Source of the DNA: CAG-917 sp051883555
GTDB lineage: Bacteria > Bacillota > Clostridia > Christensenellales > CAG-917
DNA: 64,000 bases
Assembly (NCBI GenBank): GCA_051883555.1
Contig: JBJETY010000052.1
Coordinates: 48,933-112,932, forward strand
Reading direction: 5' to 3'
The position numbers and the translations under genes are program-made. Each line of letters opens with the position of its first letter. The stretch's first letter is position 1. The notes under the pieces are model-generated. The model was not told where the DNA came from. It searched no databases and saw only the letters and a list, made by a program, of their open reading frames with translations. Positions 1-7,942 of this stretch are shown here, one piece after another.

Positions 1-581
1 AAATGACCGTCGAGCTTGCCAAAGAAAACGGCTTTGACGTTGACGTGGACGGCTACGATAAGGCGTTTAAAGAGCATCAGGAAAAATCCAAACTCGGCGC
101 CGACCAGAAATTTAAAGGCGGTCTTGCCGATGGCGGCGAAGAAACGGCAAAACTTCACTCGGCAACTCACTTGCTTAACGCAGCTTTAAAAGAAGTGCTT
201 TGCGACCCTACCATTATGCAAAAGGGCAGCAATATTACGGCTGAAAGACTCAGATTCGATTTCAATTTCGACAGACCTTTGACAAAAGAAGAGATTGCAA
301 AAGTCGAAGAAAGGGTAAATGCGGAAATTGCGAAAAAGATTGATATCAAATGCGAGGAAATGACGGTAGACGAAGCAAGAAAGAGCGGTGCAATCGGCGT
401 ATTCGCTTCGAAATACGGTGAAAGGGTAAAAGTCTATACAATAGGTTTCTCAAAAGAGATTTGCGGCGGACCGCATGCAAACAACACGGGCGACCTCGGA
501 CAATTCCGGATTGTGAAAGAACAAAGTTCTTCTGCAGGCGTCAGAAGAATTAAGGCGGTACTTATCAAGGAAGATAAATAA
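1..581 (+). CDS. alaS: Alanyl-tRNA synthetase, C-terminal part (5' end outside window)
   Basis: This is the last 190 or so residues of alanyl-tRNA synthetase, which charges tRNA-Ala and clears mischarged Ser/Gly. The visible part is the editing domain: the HSATH zinc motif (HxxxH), then CGGPHANNTG with the other Cys/His ligands, then a closing AGVRRIKAV segment. In most bacteria this segment is followed by a coiled coil and the C-Ala (DHHA1) domain of roughly 200 residues. Here a TAA stop comes about ten residues later, so this is a short AlaRS lacking C-Ala. The reading frame is open to the left edge and codons are in phase with position 3. The stop overlaps the ATG of the next gene by one base (TAATG), so the two are probably translationally coupled. 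Identity is firm; the start lies upstream. Confidence 0.93.
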   Translation, partial: MTVELAKENGFDVDVDGYDKAFKEHQEKSKLGADQKFKGGLADGGEETAKLHSATHLLNAALKEVLCDPTIMQKGSNITAERLRFDFNFDRPLTKEEIAKVEERVNAEIAKKIDIKCEEMTVDEARKSGAIGVFASKYGERVKVYTIGFSKEICGGPHANNTGDLGQFRIVKEQSSSAGVRRIKAVLIKEDK

Positions 582-1390
582 TGAGAAAGGTTGACAGCCA
601 TACGCATTCGGAGTTTTCTGCCGACGGTTCGGTGAAAATTTCGGAAATGGTAAACAGAGCAATAGCAGACGGCGGACGTTATCTTTGCATAACCGACCAT
701 TTCGATCTTGACGCGCTTAAAGAATATAACAACGCTCCGGACGGTTGGACGCAGCTCAATTTGCCTGCATACGAGAAAAATCTATACGAGGCGAGAAAAG
801 AGTCGGAAAAGCATAGCGAAGAGTTTTATTTAGGTTTCGGAATCGAAGCGGGATACGACGAAAACGCAAAGGACGACTATAAGAAGATAATTGACGAAAA
901 GCCTTTCGACGCCGTTATAAACAGCGTTCACTTTGTTGAAGGATACGACGTGTATTTTCCCGATTTCTTTTTGGGGCGGGAAAAAGACGACGCCTATCGT
1001 TCTTATCTTAAAAAGGTTTATAAAAGCCTTGACGTTTCGTATCATTACGATATAGTGGGGCATATCGGATATTGCGTCAGAAATGCAAAGTACGAAGATA
1101 AAATCATGCACTTTGACGAATTTTCCGATTTGCTGGAAGCCATTCTCAAAAAAATAATCGCTTTGGACAAAACGCTCGAAGTGAATACCCATCATGCGCT
1201 TTGCCCGAACGAAGAGATATTGAAAAAGTATTTTGAGTTTGGCGGTCGAAAGATTTCATTCGGTTCCGACGCTCACAGAGGCGACGTTTATAAAGATTTC
1301 GATAAAACCGTAGAAATGTTAAAGGGAATCGGCTTTTCGGGATTTACCTATTTCAAACGTCATAAAGAATGTTTTGAAAAGTTTGATTAA
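581..1390 (+). CDS. PHP-domain phosphatase, histidinol-phosphatase (HisJ/HisK) type
   Basis: A 269-residue PHP-family metal-dependent phosphoesterase. Visible motifs are the N-terminal DSHTHS (metal-binding HxH), CITDHFD at about residue 40, EAGYD near residue 90, a central NSVHF, and the C-terminal GSDAH metal motif. Length and motif order match the HisJ/HisK branch, whose characterised members dephosphorylate L-histidinol phosphate in histidine synthesis. There are no his genes beside it, and related PHP proteins act on other phosphates, so the substrate is inferred only from the family. It starts on the ATG that overlaps the alaS stop, with an AAGGAAG ribosome site inside alaS. A hairpin terminator follows at about 1445. 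Confidence 0.8.
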   Translation: MRKVDSHTHSEFSADGSVKISEMVNRAIADGGRYLCITDHFDLDALKEYNNAPDGWTQLNLPAYEKNLYEARKESEKHSEEFYLGFGIEAGYDENAKDDYKKIIDEKPFDAVINSVHFVEGYDVYFPDFFLGREKDDAYRSYLKKVYKSLDVSYHYDIVGHIGYCVRNAKYEDKIMHFDEFSDLLEAILKKIIALDKTLEVNTHHALCPNEEILKKYFEFGGRKISFGSDAHRGDVYKDFDKTVEMLKGIGFSGFTYFKRHKECFEKFD

Positions 1391-1444
1391 TTTTAAATTC
1401 AACAATCGAATGTCGATTTAAAGATGAAATCTAAATGTGTCAGA

Positions 1445-1480
1445 AATAAGCGTTGTAAGTTTACGGCGCTTATTATTTTT
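1445..1480 (+). terminator. Rho-independent terminator of alaS-PHP
   Basis: AATAAGCG at 1445 pairs with CGCTTATT ending at 1474. The inner TTGTAA/TTACGG extends the stem through G-U pairs. ATTTTTA follows at once. Confidence 0.75.
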
Positions 1481-1750
1481 ACTCCTTTTAAGGCGATTGT
1501 TAAAGGGCAAAGAGTAAGTTGAGTTTGAATATTTATGTTTTCGGAATTTTTCGTTGAAATTCAGGTCTTAGTTAAAATTCGGATTTTGATTTATAAAAGA
1601 AAAACGCAATGAGAAAAACGACGAAAAATAAACTTGCCATAAACATAGCGTCATTAAATAGGGCGGTCATTAAATTAGATAAGATGAGGTCAAAGTAAAA
1701 AAGGTGCAGTTGAAAGAAAGGTTGTAATAAAAGCGCAAAAAAAACGGACA

Positions 1751-1781
1751 AAAAAAGCCGCAGAGTTTTGACTGCGGCTTT
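1751..1781 (-). terminator. Rho-independent terminator of the rex-kinase operon
   Basis: AAAGCCGCAG (1754-1763) pairs with CTGCGGCTTT (1772-1781). Read on the minus strand the stem is followed by a seven-T run, so it belongs to the leftward rex operon. Confidence 0.85.
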
Positions 1782-1847
1782 AAAATTCGTCGAATCGAGT
1801 AGTAAAATAACTAATCCGATAATGAGTTTATAAAACGTTTATTTTGA

Positions 1848-2606
1848 TTATATGTTTATTTTGAAAACTTCTTTTACGTAGCCGTCAAGAATTGCTCTTT
1901 TGCTTTCGTCGTTCGTTTTAATTGCCGTAACGGCGGCTACAATCGGAAGCCATTTTTTTACGTATTGCACGGCAGTGTCGCTTTTTTGACAGAATATTTC
2001 AAGATATACCTCAGCAACGTCACGTTTGCCGTTAAGGATAAATTCAAGATAGGTAAGCGCTGCGTCCGCCGAAGCGTTTCCTTGTGTTGCGTGCGACCAG
2101 TCGAGGATAAAATAATTCCCTTTTTCGTTAACCATAATATTGGATGGATTAAAGTCGCCGTGGCAAAGTTTATCGTGAGTCGGCAATTTATCGAGAAGAC
2201 TGAACAATTCGTATCTTGTGGTAGCGTCGTAAGGCGCTTTGCAAAGTCTGTCGCCGTATTTTATTTTAAGCTTTTTAAGTCCCTCAATTTTTTTGGAATG
2301 CATTTCAAGTTCTACGTCGACCATAAATTCTATATTGTGGCGCATCTTTTCAGGAGCGTCATTCATAATGGATTCGAGAGTCTTTCCTTGGACGTATTCC
2401 ATTGTGATGCTACGATTATCGCCTTCGAGTTTTACATCGATAAGCTTAGGAACGTTGAGCCCCGATTCTTCTGCCATGGAATGGTTCAATGCTTCGTTTA
2501 AAATATTAGATTTCGAAAAAAGCGAGTTGAATTCTTTTACTACCCGATTATCCTTACGAAAAATAAGTTTTGTTTCGGTTTTGGCAATGATATTAGTGTT
2601 GTCCAT
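1848..2606 (-). CDS. Aminoglycoside-phosphotransferase (APH)/choline-kinase-fold kinase
   Basis: A 252-residue protein of the APH/ChoK small-molecule kinase superfamily. The catalytic-loop motif HGDFNPSN (about residues 149-156) supplies the catalytic Asp and metal-binding Asn. ILDWSHA (about 168-174) is the DxW metal loop. MEYVQGKTL (about 70) is the hinge. These residues are intact, so it should be an active phosphotransferase, but the family uses many substrates (aminoglycosides, choline, sugars, homoserine) and none can be assigned. A very good AGGAGG site lies inside the end of rex, and one base separates the two genes, so it is co-transcribed and probably translationally coupled with rex. 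Redox control by Rex is therefore likely (inference). Confidence 0.75.
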   Translation of the reverse strand: MDNTNIIAKTETKLIFRKDNRVVKEFNSLFSKSNILNEALNHSMAEESGLNVPKLIDVKLEGDNRSITMEYVQGKTLESIMNDAPEKMRHNIEFMVDVELEMHSKKIEGLKKLKIKYGDRLCKAPYDATTRYELFSLLDKLPTHDKLCHGDFNPSNIMVNEKGNYFILDWSHATQGNASADAALTYLEFILNGKRDVAEVYLEIFCQKSDTAVQYVKKWLPIVAAVTAIKTNDESKRAILDGYVKEVFKINI

Positions 2607-2607
2607 A

Positions 2608-3261
2608 TTAACCCTCCTGATTTTCGTTGTTCAAAATTTCCGACAGTCTTTTTGAAAGTACCGCCAAAGAAGACGCCATATCTTCTTGTTTTAAAGCTAT
2701 GTTTTCAGGGACTTTGAGATGGCATGGGGCAAAAGACCAGATGGCTTTAATGCCTGCGGCAATCATAGTGTCGGCAATATTCTGAGCTACCGCTTTAGGC
2801 GTGGTAATTATGCCGATGTATATATTGTTTGCTTTAACAAAGTCGCTCAGTTCGTCAAACGTAAAAATTTTGGCATTGTTGATTTCCGTCCCTACGATTT
2901 CCGGATTAACATCGAAACCTGCTACAATGTGAAGACCGTATTTTTTGAATCCGTCGTAGCTGAGCAAGGTTTTGCCGAGTTTTCCGACTCCGACGATAAC
3001 GGCTTCGCTTGTATTGTTATAGCCGAGATATCCTTCTATATCGCTGATCAGAAGGTCGACCTCGAAACCGAGTTTAGGCTTTCCGGCAACGCTTGAAATG
3101 ATGGCAAGGTCTTTTCGCACCTGAACGGAATTCAGTTGCATATCGTTTGCTATCGTTGTTGAAGAAATATTCGTTTTTCCTTGTCTTTTACATTCGAGAA
3201 GATATCTTAAATATCTAGGTAATCTCGATATTGTAGCGCGAGACGCTTTTTCGTTTTCCAT
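2608..3261 (-). CDS. rex: Redox-sensing transcriptional repressor Rex
   Basis: Rex senses the NADH/NAD+ ratio and represses fermentation and respiration genes when NADH is low. This 217-residue protein is the usual size. Residues 1-80 are the winged-helix domain, including LPRYLRYLLE and the recognition segment NSVQVRKDL. Residues 85-200 are the Rossmann domain, with the nucleotide loop GVGKLG followed by AGFDVNPEIVG. The C-terminal domain-swapped helix is present. The ATG at 3261 follows an AGAGG site five bases away. A consensus-like promoter and a set of palindromes lie just upstream, which may be an autoregulatory operator. The kinase gene follows with a one-base gap. Assignment is confident. 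Confidence 0.95.
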   Translation of the reverse strand: MENEKASRATISRLPRYLRYLLECKRQGKTNISSTTIANDMQLNSVQVRKDLAIISSVAGKPKLGFEVDLLISDIEGYLGYNNTSEAVIVGVGKLGKTLLSYDGFKKYGLHIVAGFDVNPEIVGTEINNAKIFTFDELSDFVKANNIYIGIITTPKAVAQNIADTMIAAGIKAIWSFAPCHLKVPENIALKQEDMASSLAVLSKRLSEILNNENQEG

Positions 3262-3278
3262 AAATACCTCTTATAATA

Positions 3279-3307
3279 AACATAGTCTTAAATAAAATTA
3301 TTGTCAA
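3279..3307 (-). promoter_or_regulatory. Promoter of rex
   Basis: On the minus strand: perfect -35 TTGACA (3307-3302), 17-bp spacer, -10 TATGTT (3284-3279). The ATG is about 18 bases further on. Confidence 0.75.
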
Positions 3308-3310
3308 GAC

Positions 3311-3380
3311 TTTTATCTCATTTGATAAAAATATATCGATATTTTTTTAAATTTTTTATCGATAAAAGATATCGATAAAA
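3311..3380. promoter_or_regulatory. Palindromic GATAAAA cluster abutting the rex -35
   Basis: TTTTATC-N6-GATAAAA occupies 3311-3330, three bases from the rex -35. A perfect 14-bp palindrome TTTTATCGATAAAA lies at 3354-3367, and another GATAAAA at 3374-3380. The placement suggests an operator. The sequence does not match the published Rex consensus TTGTTAA-N4-TTAACAA, so the binding protein is unknown. Confidence 0.45.
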
Positions 3381-3683
3381 GATATAAAGTAAGTAATTTA
3401 AAAAAGAGCGGCATATCAAAAAATGTAGGCGAGACTATAAGTTTAACGGAATAAAAAGGTTACGGAACGTTAGCTTCGGGATATAATTCGGGAGACTATA
3501 CGCGATATTATAAATAAAAAGGGATAATAAAAGCAGACCTTTTACGGTCTGCTTTAAAATTAAGTAGTTTTGAAAATTAAGCTAAATGTTTTAACTGAAG
3601 ATTTTTTTACGACGCGTTTAATCTGAATAAAATCGATAGCTTGCGTTTTGTCTGTCTAAAATCTACGAGTATTTTATAAGACT
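3381..3683. other. Intergenic gap
   Basis: No gene is seen. It contains the terminator of the phosphoesterase operon (3530-3555) and otherwise AT-rich sequence. Confidence 0.5.
3530..3555 (-). terminator. Rho-independent terminator of the CDF-phosphoesterase operon
   Basis: AAAGCAGACC (3530-3539) pairs with GGTCTGCTTT (3546-3555). On the minus strand the stem runs into TTTTATTAT. Confidence 0.8.
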
Positions 3684-5174
3684 TTATTGTTTATGGTATT
3701 CATACATATAGGTCATATCGCTTGTCTGATAAGCAATCGGCGCTACGTCGAACGAACCTGTGCTTTCTACCGTGATTAAAGTGCCGCCGCGCTGAGCAAT
3801 CTTTTTGTAAATTCCAGGATATGCTAAATAGTCGATGCTCATTCCGTAAGTCAGTCTGACGCCCTTATAATCGATAGAGAAGTTGTTGTAATGGTCGTGT
3901 CCGCAGAAAACGCCTTTTGTGCTTCCGAGTTCGAGTATCTTGTCAAACATTTTTCCGTCCGCTTTACCCGGATAGCATTTCTCGCCCTTTTCGCCGGCAA
4001 CGCCGTAATAATAAGTTACGTTTTCCGTGTTCTTATGTCCGTTGTTTACGAATTCGTCCCATGCCGTCTGGAATTGTACCAACGGTATATGGAAGAACAT
4101 AAGCGATTTTACGTCGCCCGTAAAGCCGCGTGCAACGTTCGTTTCGTTTACCTTTTCAACGCATTGAGCATACCATTCAACCTGATTGTCGTGAATCTTA
4201 TCGTATTTCCAGGCAATTCCGAAATAGTCGCCGTCGGTATAGCTGTGCGAGTCGACAAGATAAAGAGATTGAGTGATTTCGCCGTTCGTTTTCTGAACGT
4301 TTATAAGCTGATTGCCTTTTCCGTCGATGTTGGAAGGGCCTTCCGTAAAGATGCAATATTTCCATTTGTTTTGATTATAAACTCTTTCAACGATTTCTTC
4401 TCTTGTGTAAAGGCTGTATATTTCGGTATCGTGGTTACCGAAAGTCATTGTCCAATATACGCCGAGAGAGTCCATAAGAGTTGCGAACATTTCCGCTTCT
4501 TTTTGGTTGTTGAAAGTTCCGGCTTGGAAAGGAACAGGGTAAGCGACGTCGCCCGTTACGACGACAAGGTCAGGCTGAGCCTTTTTTACGACTTCCGCAA
4601 CCGCTTCGATTGCCCAAGCGTCTTTTTTCGTGCTAAAAGCTCCCGCTCCGATATGTACGTCGGTAAGCTGTAAAATTCTCAATTCGCTTTCGTCCACTTC
4701 CGGCGTTGAAGGATCGTCGTCAGGCGTAACGAACGTATAACAATTCAATTCGTCGTCCCAGAAGAGAGTGTTTCGTTCCGCCAAGGTTTTGTCGGCAGGC
4801 GTTTCGGTTTGAGTGAAGCGAGTGCCTACTTTTGCCATAGCCGCAGCCTTTTTGAAATTGGCGTTCGTTCCTACTGCCGAAACGATAATCAAAATGATGA
4901 AGAAAAGAAGCACCGCACCCAAGACCGAACCTGTTATAATAAGGTCACGTTTCAAAAGACGTTTACGCTCTTCCGGCGGAAGGTCTTTTCTTTTTACGCG
5001 TTTTTTCTTCTTTTTCTTTTTCGTTGCGGTTCCGTTTTCGGACGATTCGTCAACTACGGTCTTTTCGGTTTTTTCTTCCGAAACGTCCGCGTCTTCGGCT
5101 TTACGTTTTTTAGACGTTTTTTCTTTGGCGGAAACCGTTGATTCATCGATGTTTACGTCATTCTTCTTTGCCAT
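3684..5174 (-). CDS. Membrane-tethered calcineurin-like metallophosphoesterase
   Basis: A 496-residue protein with a cytoplasmic, very Lys/Glu-rich N-terminus (about residues 1-77, including a run of seven Lys), one membrane helix (about 78-102) and a large extracellular calcineurin-like phosphoesterase domain. All metal motifs are visible in order: LTDVHIG (DxH), VVTGDVAY (GD), FGNHDTE (GNHD), FFHIP and CGHDHYNNF (GHxH). Members hydrolyse phosphomonoesters or diesters; closer relatives are Icc/PPI-type and the substrate is unknown. I place the start at the ATG at 5174 because AAAGGAG lies seven bases before it. An ATG 18 bases further upstream lacks such a site. The gene overlaps the end of the CDF gene by 17 bases, so it is in the same operon. 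Confidence 0.82.
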   Translation of the reverse strand: MAKKNDVNIDESTVSAKEKTSKKRKAEDADVSEEKTEKTVVDESSENGTATKKKKKKKRVKRKDLPPEERKRLLKRDLIITGSVLGAVLLFFIILIIVSAVGTNANFKKAAAMAKVGTRFTQTETPADKTLAERNTLFWDDELNCYTFVTPDDDPSTPEVDESELRILQLTDVHIGAGAFSTKKDAWAIEAVAEVVKKAQPDLVVVTGDVAYPVPFQAGTFNNQKEAEMFATLMDSLGVYWTMTFGNHDTEIYSLYTREEIVERVYNQNKWKYCIFTEGPSNIDGKGNQLINVQKTNGEITQSLYLVDSHSYTDGDYFGIAWKYDKIHDNQVEWYAQCVEKVNETNVARGFTGDVKSLMFFHIPLVQFQTAWDEFVNNGHKNTENVTYYYGVAGEKGEKCYPGKADGKMFDKILELGSTKGVFCGHDHYNNFSIDYKGVRLTYGMSIDYLAYPGIYKKIAQRGGTLITVESTGSFDVAPIAYQTSDMTYMYEYHKQ

Positions 5175-5997
5175 AATTTTCTCCTTTGTCAATATATAAT
5201 TCTATTCCCAACTTATTTAGAGATTCTTTTTTAATTTCCGAGAGTTTATTTTCGTCTTCCGAGTCGGTTTTGGCTACGGCGAAAACTTTATTTCCGTAAT
5301 CGAATATTTTTATATCCGTTACGTTCGCGTCGAATTTGTCGGAGAGTTCTTTTAAAGAAGACTCTTTTTCCGGATATTTCCGACCGATAAGCGTTGCAAA
5401 GTTTTTAGCGATAAGCTTTATTCCCGTTACGACGACTACGCATGCCACGGCAACGCCTATGACGCCGTCGATAGGCAAACTCGTTACTTGCGACAGCCCG
5501 AAGCCTAAGAGGGTGGTGGTAGTAATCGATACGTCGAGAATGCAATCGAGTTTTTCGACTTTTATTACCGGCGAATCCGACTTTTTGTCGACGATATAGA
5601 AGAAAACGGCAAGCCCGACTTTTACAGGAATCGAAACTGCAATCAACGCAAAGTGCGTCCAGTTGAAAGTGATAGGAAGCGGCATGAAAACTCTTTCAAG
5701 AGATTCGTAACAAAACAAACCGCCGATAACCAGAATCAAAACGGAAATAAGCAAAGACACTATGTTTTCTACTCTTCCGAATCCGAAAGGAAATCTTTCC
5801 GTCGGTTTTTTGTCGCTGACTGCAAAACCTATAGAAGCGCCTATAAAACCGAACATATCGCAAAAATTGTTTATTCCGTCTGATAAAATGCTTATCGAAT
5901 TTGAAATCAATCCGACGTACAATTTTAAAATTGCAAGAAACGCATTTGCTAACGAGCCGGTTATAGTGGCCGCCAATTTCATTTTTTTTGAGTTCAT
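5158..5997 (-). CDS. Cation diffusion facilitator, likely Mn2+ exporter (MntE-like)
   Basis: A 279-residue CDF-family transporter, which exchanges a divalent metal for protons at the plasma membrane. About six membrane segments occupy residues 5-205, followed by a short cytoplasmic domain. The transmembrane metal site reads N-x-x-x-D in SDGINNFCD (about residues 40-48) and D-x-x-x-D in LDCILD (about 150). Zinc-type CDFs carry a His in this site. The N/D-D-D pattern with no His is the one described for manganese exporters such as pneumococcal MntE, so I infer Mn2+. A near-perfect promoter lies upstream. The only SD-like match (AGGT, about 13 bases before the ATG) is weak. It is the first gene of an operon with the phosphoesterase. 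Confidence 0.85.
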   Translation of the reverse strand: MNSKKMKLAATITGSLANAFLAILKLYVGLISNSISILSDGINNFCDMFGFIGASIGFAVSDKKPTERFPFGFGRVENIVSLLISVLILVIGGLFCYESLERVFMPLPITFNWTHFALIAVSIPVKVGLAVFFYIVDKKSDSPVIKVEKLDCILDVSITTTTLLGFGLSQVTSLPIDGVIGVAVACVVVVTGIKLIAKNFATLIGRKYPEKESSLKELSDKFDANVTDIKIFDYGNKVFAVAKTDSEDENKLSEIKKESLNKLGIELYIDKGENYGKEE

Positions 5998-6025
5998 TGT
6001 TTTATAATAAATACCTGTTTTTTAT

Positions 6026-6054
6026 ATTATACACACAGCGTATGTTAATGTCAA
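6026..6054 (-). promoter_or_regulatory. Consensus promoter of the CDF operon
   Basis: Minus strand: TTGACA (6054-6049), 17-bp spacer, TATAAT (6031-6026). Both hexamers are perfect. The transcript starts about 25 bases before the ATG. Confidence 0.85.
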
Positions 6055-6155
6055 ATATCAAAAAAATGGCAAAAAGACAAAAGTATTCACAAAACGCCAA
6101 TATTGAACAATTTTTAATTGTTTAACGGGTATAACATAAATTAAGGAGTTCGGAT

Positions 6156-6488
6156 TTGACGTACATATATTATTACAACAAAGTTTTCGATAACGTTTAT
6201 CTCGCTTTGGGATTGGTGTTTTTCATATTTTTCGTTATAAATTTTCTTATAGCGAAATGGTATCTTGAAAGGTCGAGTTTTGCGTTTATATGGCTTTTCA
6301 TTCCGATTGCGTTATTCGGAGCGGGATTCGCTTTGAGCGAATGGTTTGCTCTTATCGTTTTATCTGCCGAAACCCTTATAGAATTTATGATACTTATTTA
6401 TTTTTATTTTCTGCGAGACGATTATAATCCTAAAATGCTTTTCGGCAAAAGACATAAGGATGGAGAAAAAAATAATCGTTTAAATTGA
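6156..6488 (+). CDS. Small integral membrane protein of unknown function
   Basis: A 110-residue protein not recognised as any named family. Three hydrophobic segments (about residues 12-32, 40-62 and 65-88) are followed by a basic, hydrophilic C-terminus of about 20 residues. The start codon is TTG at 6156, chosen because AAGGAG lies seven bases upstream at 6143-6148; there is no in-frame ATG nearby. Base composition matches the neighbours. It stands alone, divergent from the CDF operon. The SD and codon use make it a likely real gene; function unknown. Confidence 0.65.
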   Translation: MTYIYYYNKVFDNVYLALGLVFFIFFVINFLIAKWYLERSSFAFIWLFIPIALFGAGFALSEWFALIVLSAETLIEFMILIYFYFLRDDYNPKMLFGKRHKDGEKNNRLN

Positions 6489-6776
6489 AATCAAAACCGC
6501 CTTTGGTGGCGTTTGCCGTTAAACGGAGATAAAACTTATTGCTAACGAAAAGGAAAAGCCGGTGCGAACAATTTGCAGAAACATAGCAGGCAGACCTTTA
6601 TATTAAAATGCCGTTATTATATGGCAAAAATTAACTTACGCCAAATGCAGAATTATTATTGCTTTATTTTCTTATTTATAATATAATATTAATATAAAAT
6701 AAAACGTGCATAACGTCTTATTAATGGTGGGGTATTAAGTGACGTTTGCCTTAGGGCTTTGCAAAAGGGGGTAATT
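6489..6776. other. Intergenic gap
   Basis: AT-rich. A five-pair stem around 6498-6510 lacks a T-run and is not a convincing terminator. No gene is seen. Confidence 0.4.
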
Positions 6777-7052
6777 ATGTTTGACGAATTGTTACTGGGA
6801 GATATTTTAGGCATACAGCCGGAATATCACAAAGTAAAAAAGAATCAAAGTAAAAAGTGGAAAGAAGACGTCGCAATGTGTTTGTGGTTGGATGACCTGG
6901 GAAGGGAACAAGGAGAGCAAGAAAAGCGCGCTTATGAAGCGTGGATGAAAAAACTTACCGGCGGCGAGGTCAGACGCAAAAATACATTCAGCGATATGTC
7001 CGAGAATCTCTTTTTCGACGATGCGACGTTGACAAAGAAAAGAAAGAAATAA
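6777..7052 (+). CDS. Small charged protein of unknown function
   Basis: A 91-residue soluble protein beginning MFDELLLGDILG. It is strongly charged and Lys/Glu-rich in the middle and very basic at the end (TKKRKK). The ATG at 6777 follows AAAGGGGG with good spacing; an ATG 18 bases upstream would overlap this site. A strong terminator (7063) lies ten bases after the stop, which supports a real one-gene unit. I recognise no family, membrane segment or motif. Confidence 0.6.
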   Translation: MFDELLLGDILGIQPEYHKVKKNQSKKWKEDVAMCLWLDDLGREQGEQEKRAYEAWMKKLTGGEVRRKNTFSDMSENLFFDDATLTKKRKK

Positions 7053-7062
7053 TCAATCTTCA

Positions 7063-7105
7063 AAAACGGCAAAACGACGTTGCAAGGCAACGCCGTTTTG
7101 TTTTT
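7063..7105 (+). terminator. Compound hairpin terminator
   Basis: AAAACGGC (7063-7070) pairs with GCCGTTTT (7092-7099). Inside it CGTTGC (7078-7083) pairs with GCAACG (7087-7092). A GTTTTT run follows. Confidence 0.75.
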
Positions 7106-7684
7106 ACGTTGCGGTTATGCGTTGCAGATTTATAGTGCGATTTTGTGTTGCGGTTTCATATTAAGGTTTTATGTTGGATTTCGTGTTATTGCTTTGCGGC
7201 CGCGATTAAAAGCAAACGTAAGGGTGCGGCTATAGATAAAAGGCGCGACTGAAAATCAAAGAGGCAGGGTAAAATCGTTCACGCACTTTAAATATAAACG
7301 TTACCGCCTTGAAACCTAGACGAAGATACATAAAATAAAAGATAGACAAATTTTTTGAAACCAAAATCGATAATCTTTTTCATCGCTTTTGCAATAAAAG
7401 GTTTTGAACGTATAAAAGTAGTTTTTTAAAACATATTAACGGAAACGAAAAAATCGAACGGAAGGGTAAAACGAAACGGAGAGTACGAAAAATCTATAAA
7501 AAACAGTTGCAAAAACTGCAATCGAAACGGTCGGAGTGCAAATCGTCTGACAAAAAATAACAAAACTTATAATCAATATAACGTTGAAAGAAGTATTTTA
7601 CCCATTTTTGGCAAAAAGTAAAGCAAATTTAATGCATAAACGAAAAAAAGTTGCAAAAATATGCAATTTTTTTTAAATTCGGTA

Positions 7685-7713
7685 TTGACAAACTACTTAT
7701 TAGGAAATAAAAT
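7685..7713 (+). promoter_or_regulatory. Promoter of the mreB pair
   Basis: TTGACA (7685-7690), 17-bp spacer, TAAAAT (7708-7713). It predicts a leader of about 220 nt before the ATG at 7943. Confidence 0.75.
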
Positions 7714-7794
7714 AATCTTAGATATAAAAACGGAGACCGATTTCGATAATAATTGTTCCCAAATCTGACGCGGTGGGCTTAATTTTGTTGAATG

Positions 7795-7819
7795 AATTTC
7801 GTTTGACCGAAATTTTTTT
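7795..7819 (+). promoter_or_regulatory. Terminator-like hairpin inside the mreB leader
   Basis: AATTTCG (7795-7801) pairs with CGAAATT (7808-7814) around TTTGAC, and the T-run continues to 7819. It sits about 75 nt after the predicted start of transcription, so it could act as an attenuator. The stem is AU-rich and weak; function is inferred. Confidence 0.4.
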
Positions 7820-7942
7820 CATCTAATCAAGATTTTGGAATAAAGATTATTAGCTTTTGGGCGGCAACCGAAAGCATAGGTCATAAGTTTTTAAAAAATT
7901 AATAATTCATTTTACGGCAAAAACTTTTGGAGGAAAATTTGT

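Larger units (their letters stand above)
1391..1847. other. Intergenic gap between convergent genes
   Basis: No credible gene is seen. The gap holds one terminator for each converging unit (1445-1480 for alaS-PHP, 1751-1781 for rex-kinase) separated by AT-rich sequence with no recognised element. Confidence 0.6.
7106..7942. other. 840-base gap with the mreB promoter and long leader
   Basis: No coding region is convincing. The last 230 bases are the presumed transcribed leader of the mreB pair. Just before the promoter lies a short hairpin (TTGCA/TGCAA at 7651-7666) with an eight-T run. The 7110-7640 stretch has no recognised RNA or protein gene. Confidence 0.5.

Noticed and set aside
3311..3330. 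Canonical Rex operator at the rex promoter
   Set aside because: TTTTATC-N6-GATAAAA has a different sequence and spacing from TTGTTAA-N4-TTAACAA, so it is reported only as a palindrome of unknown binder.
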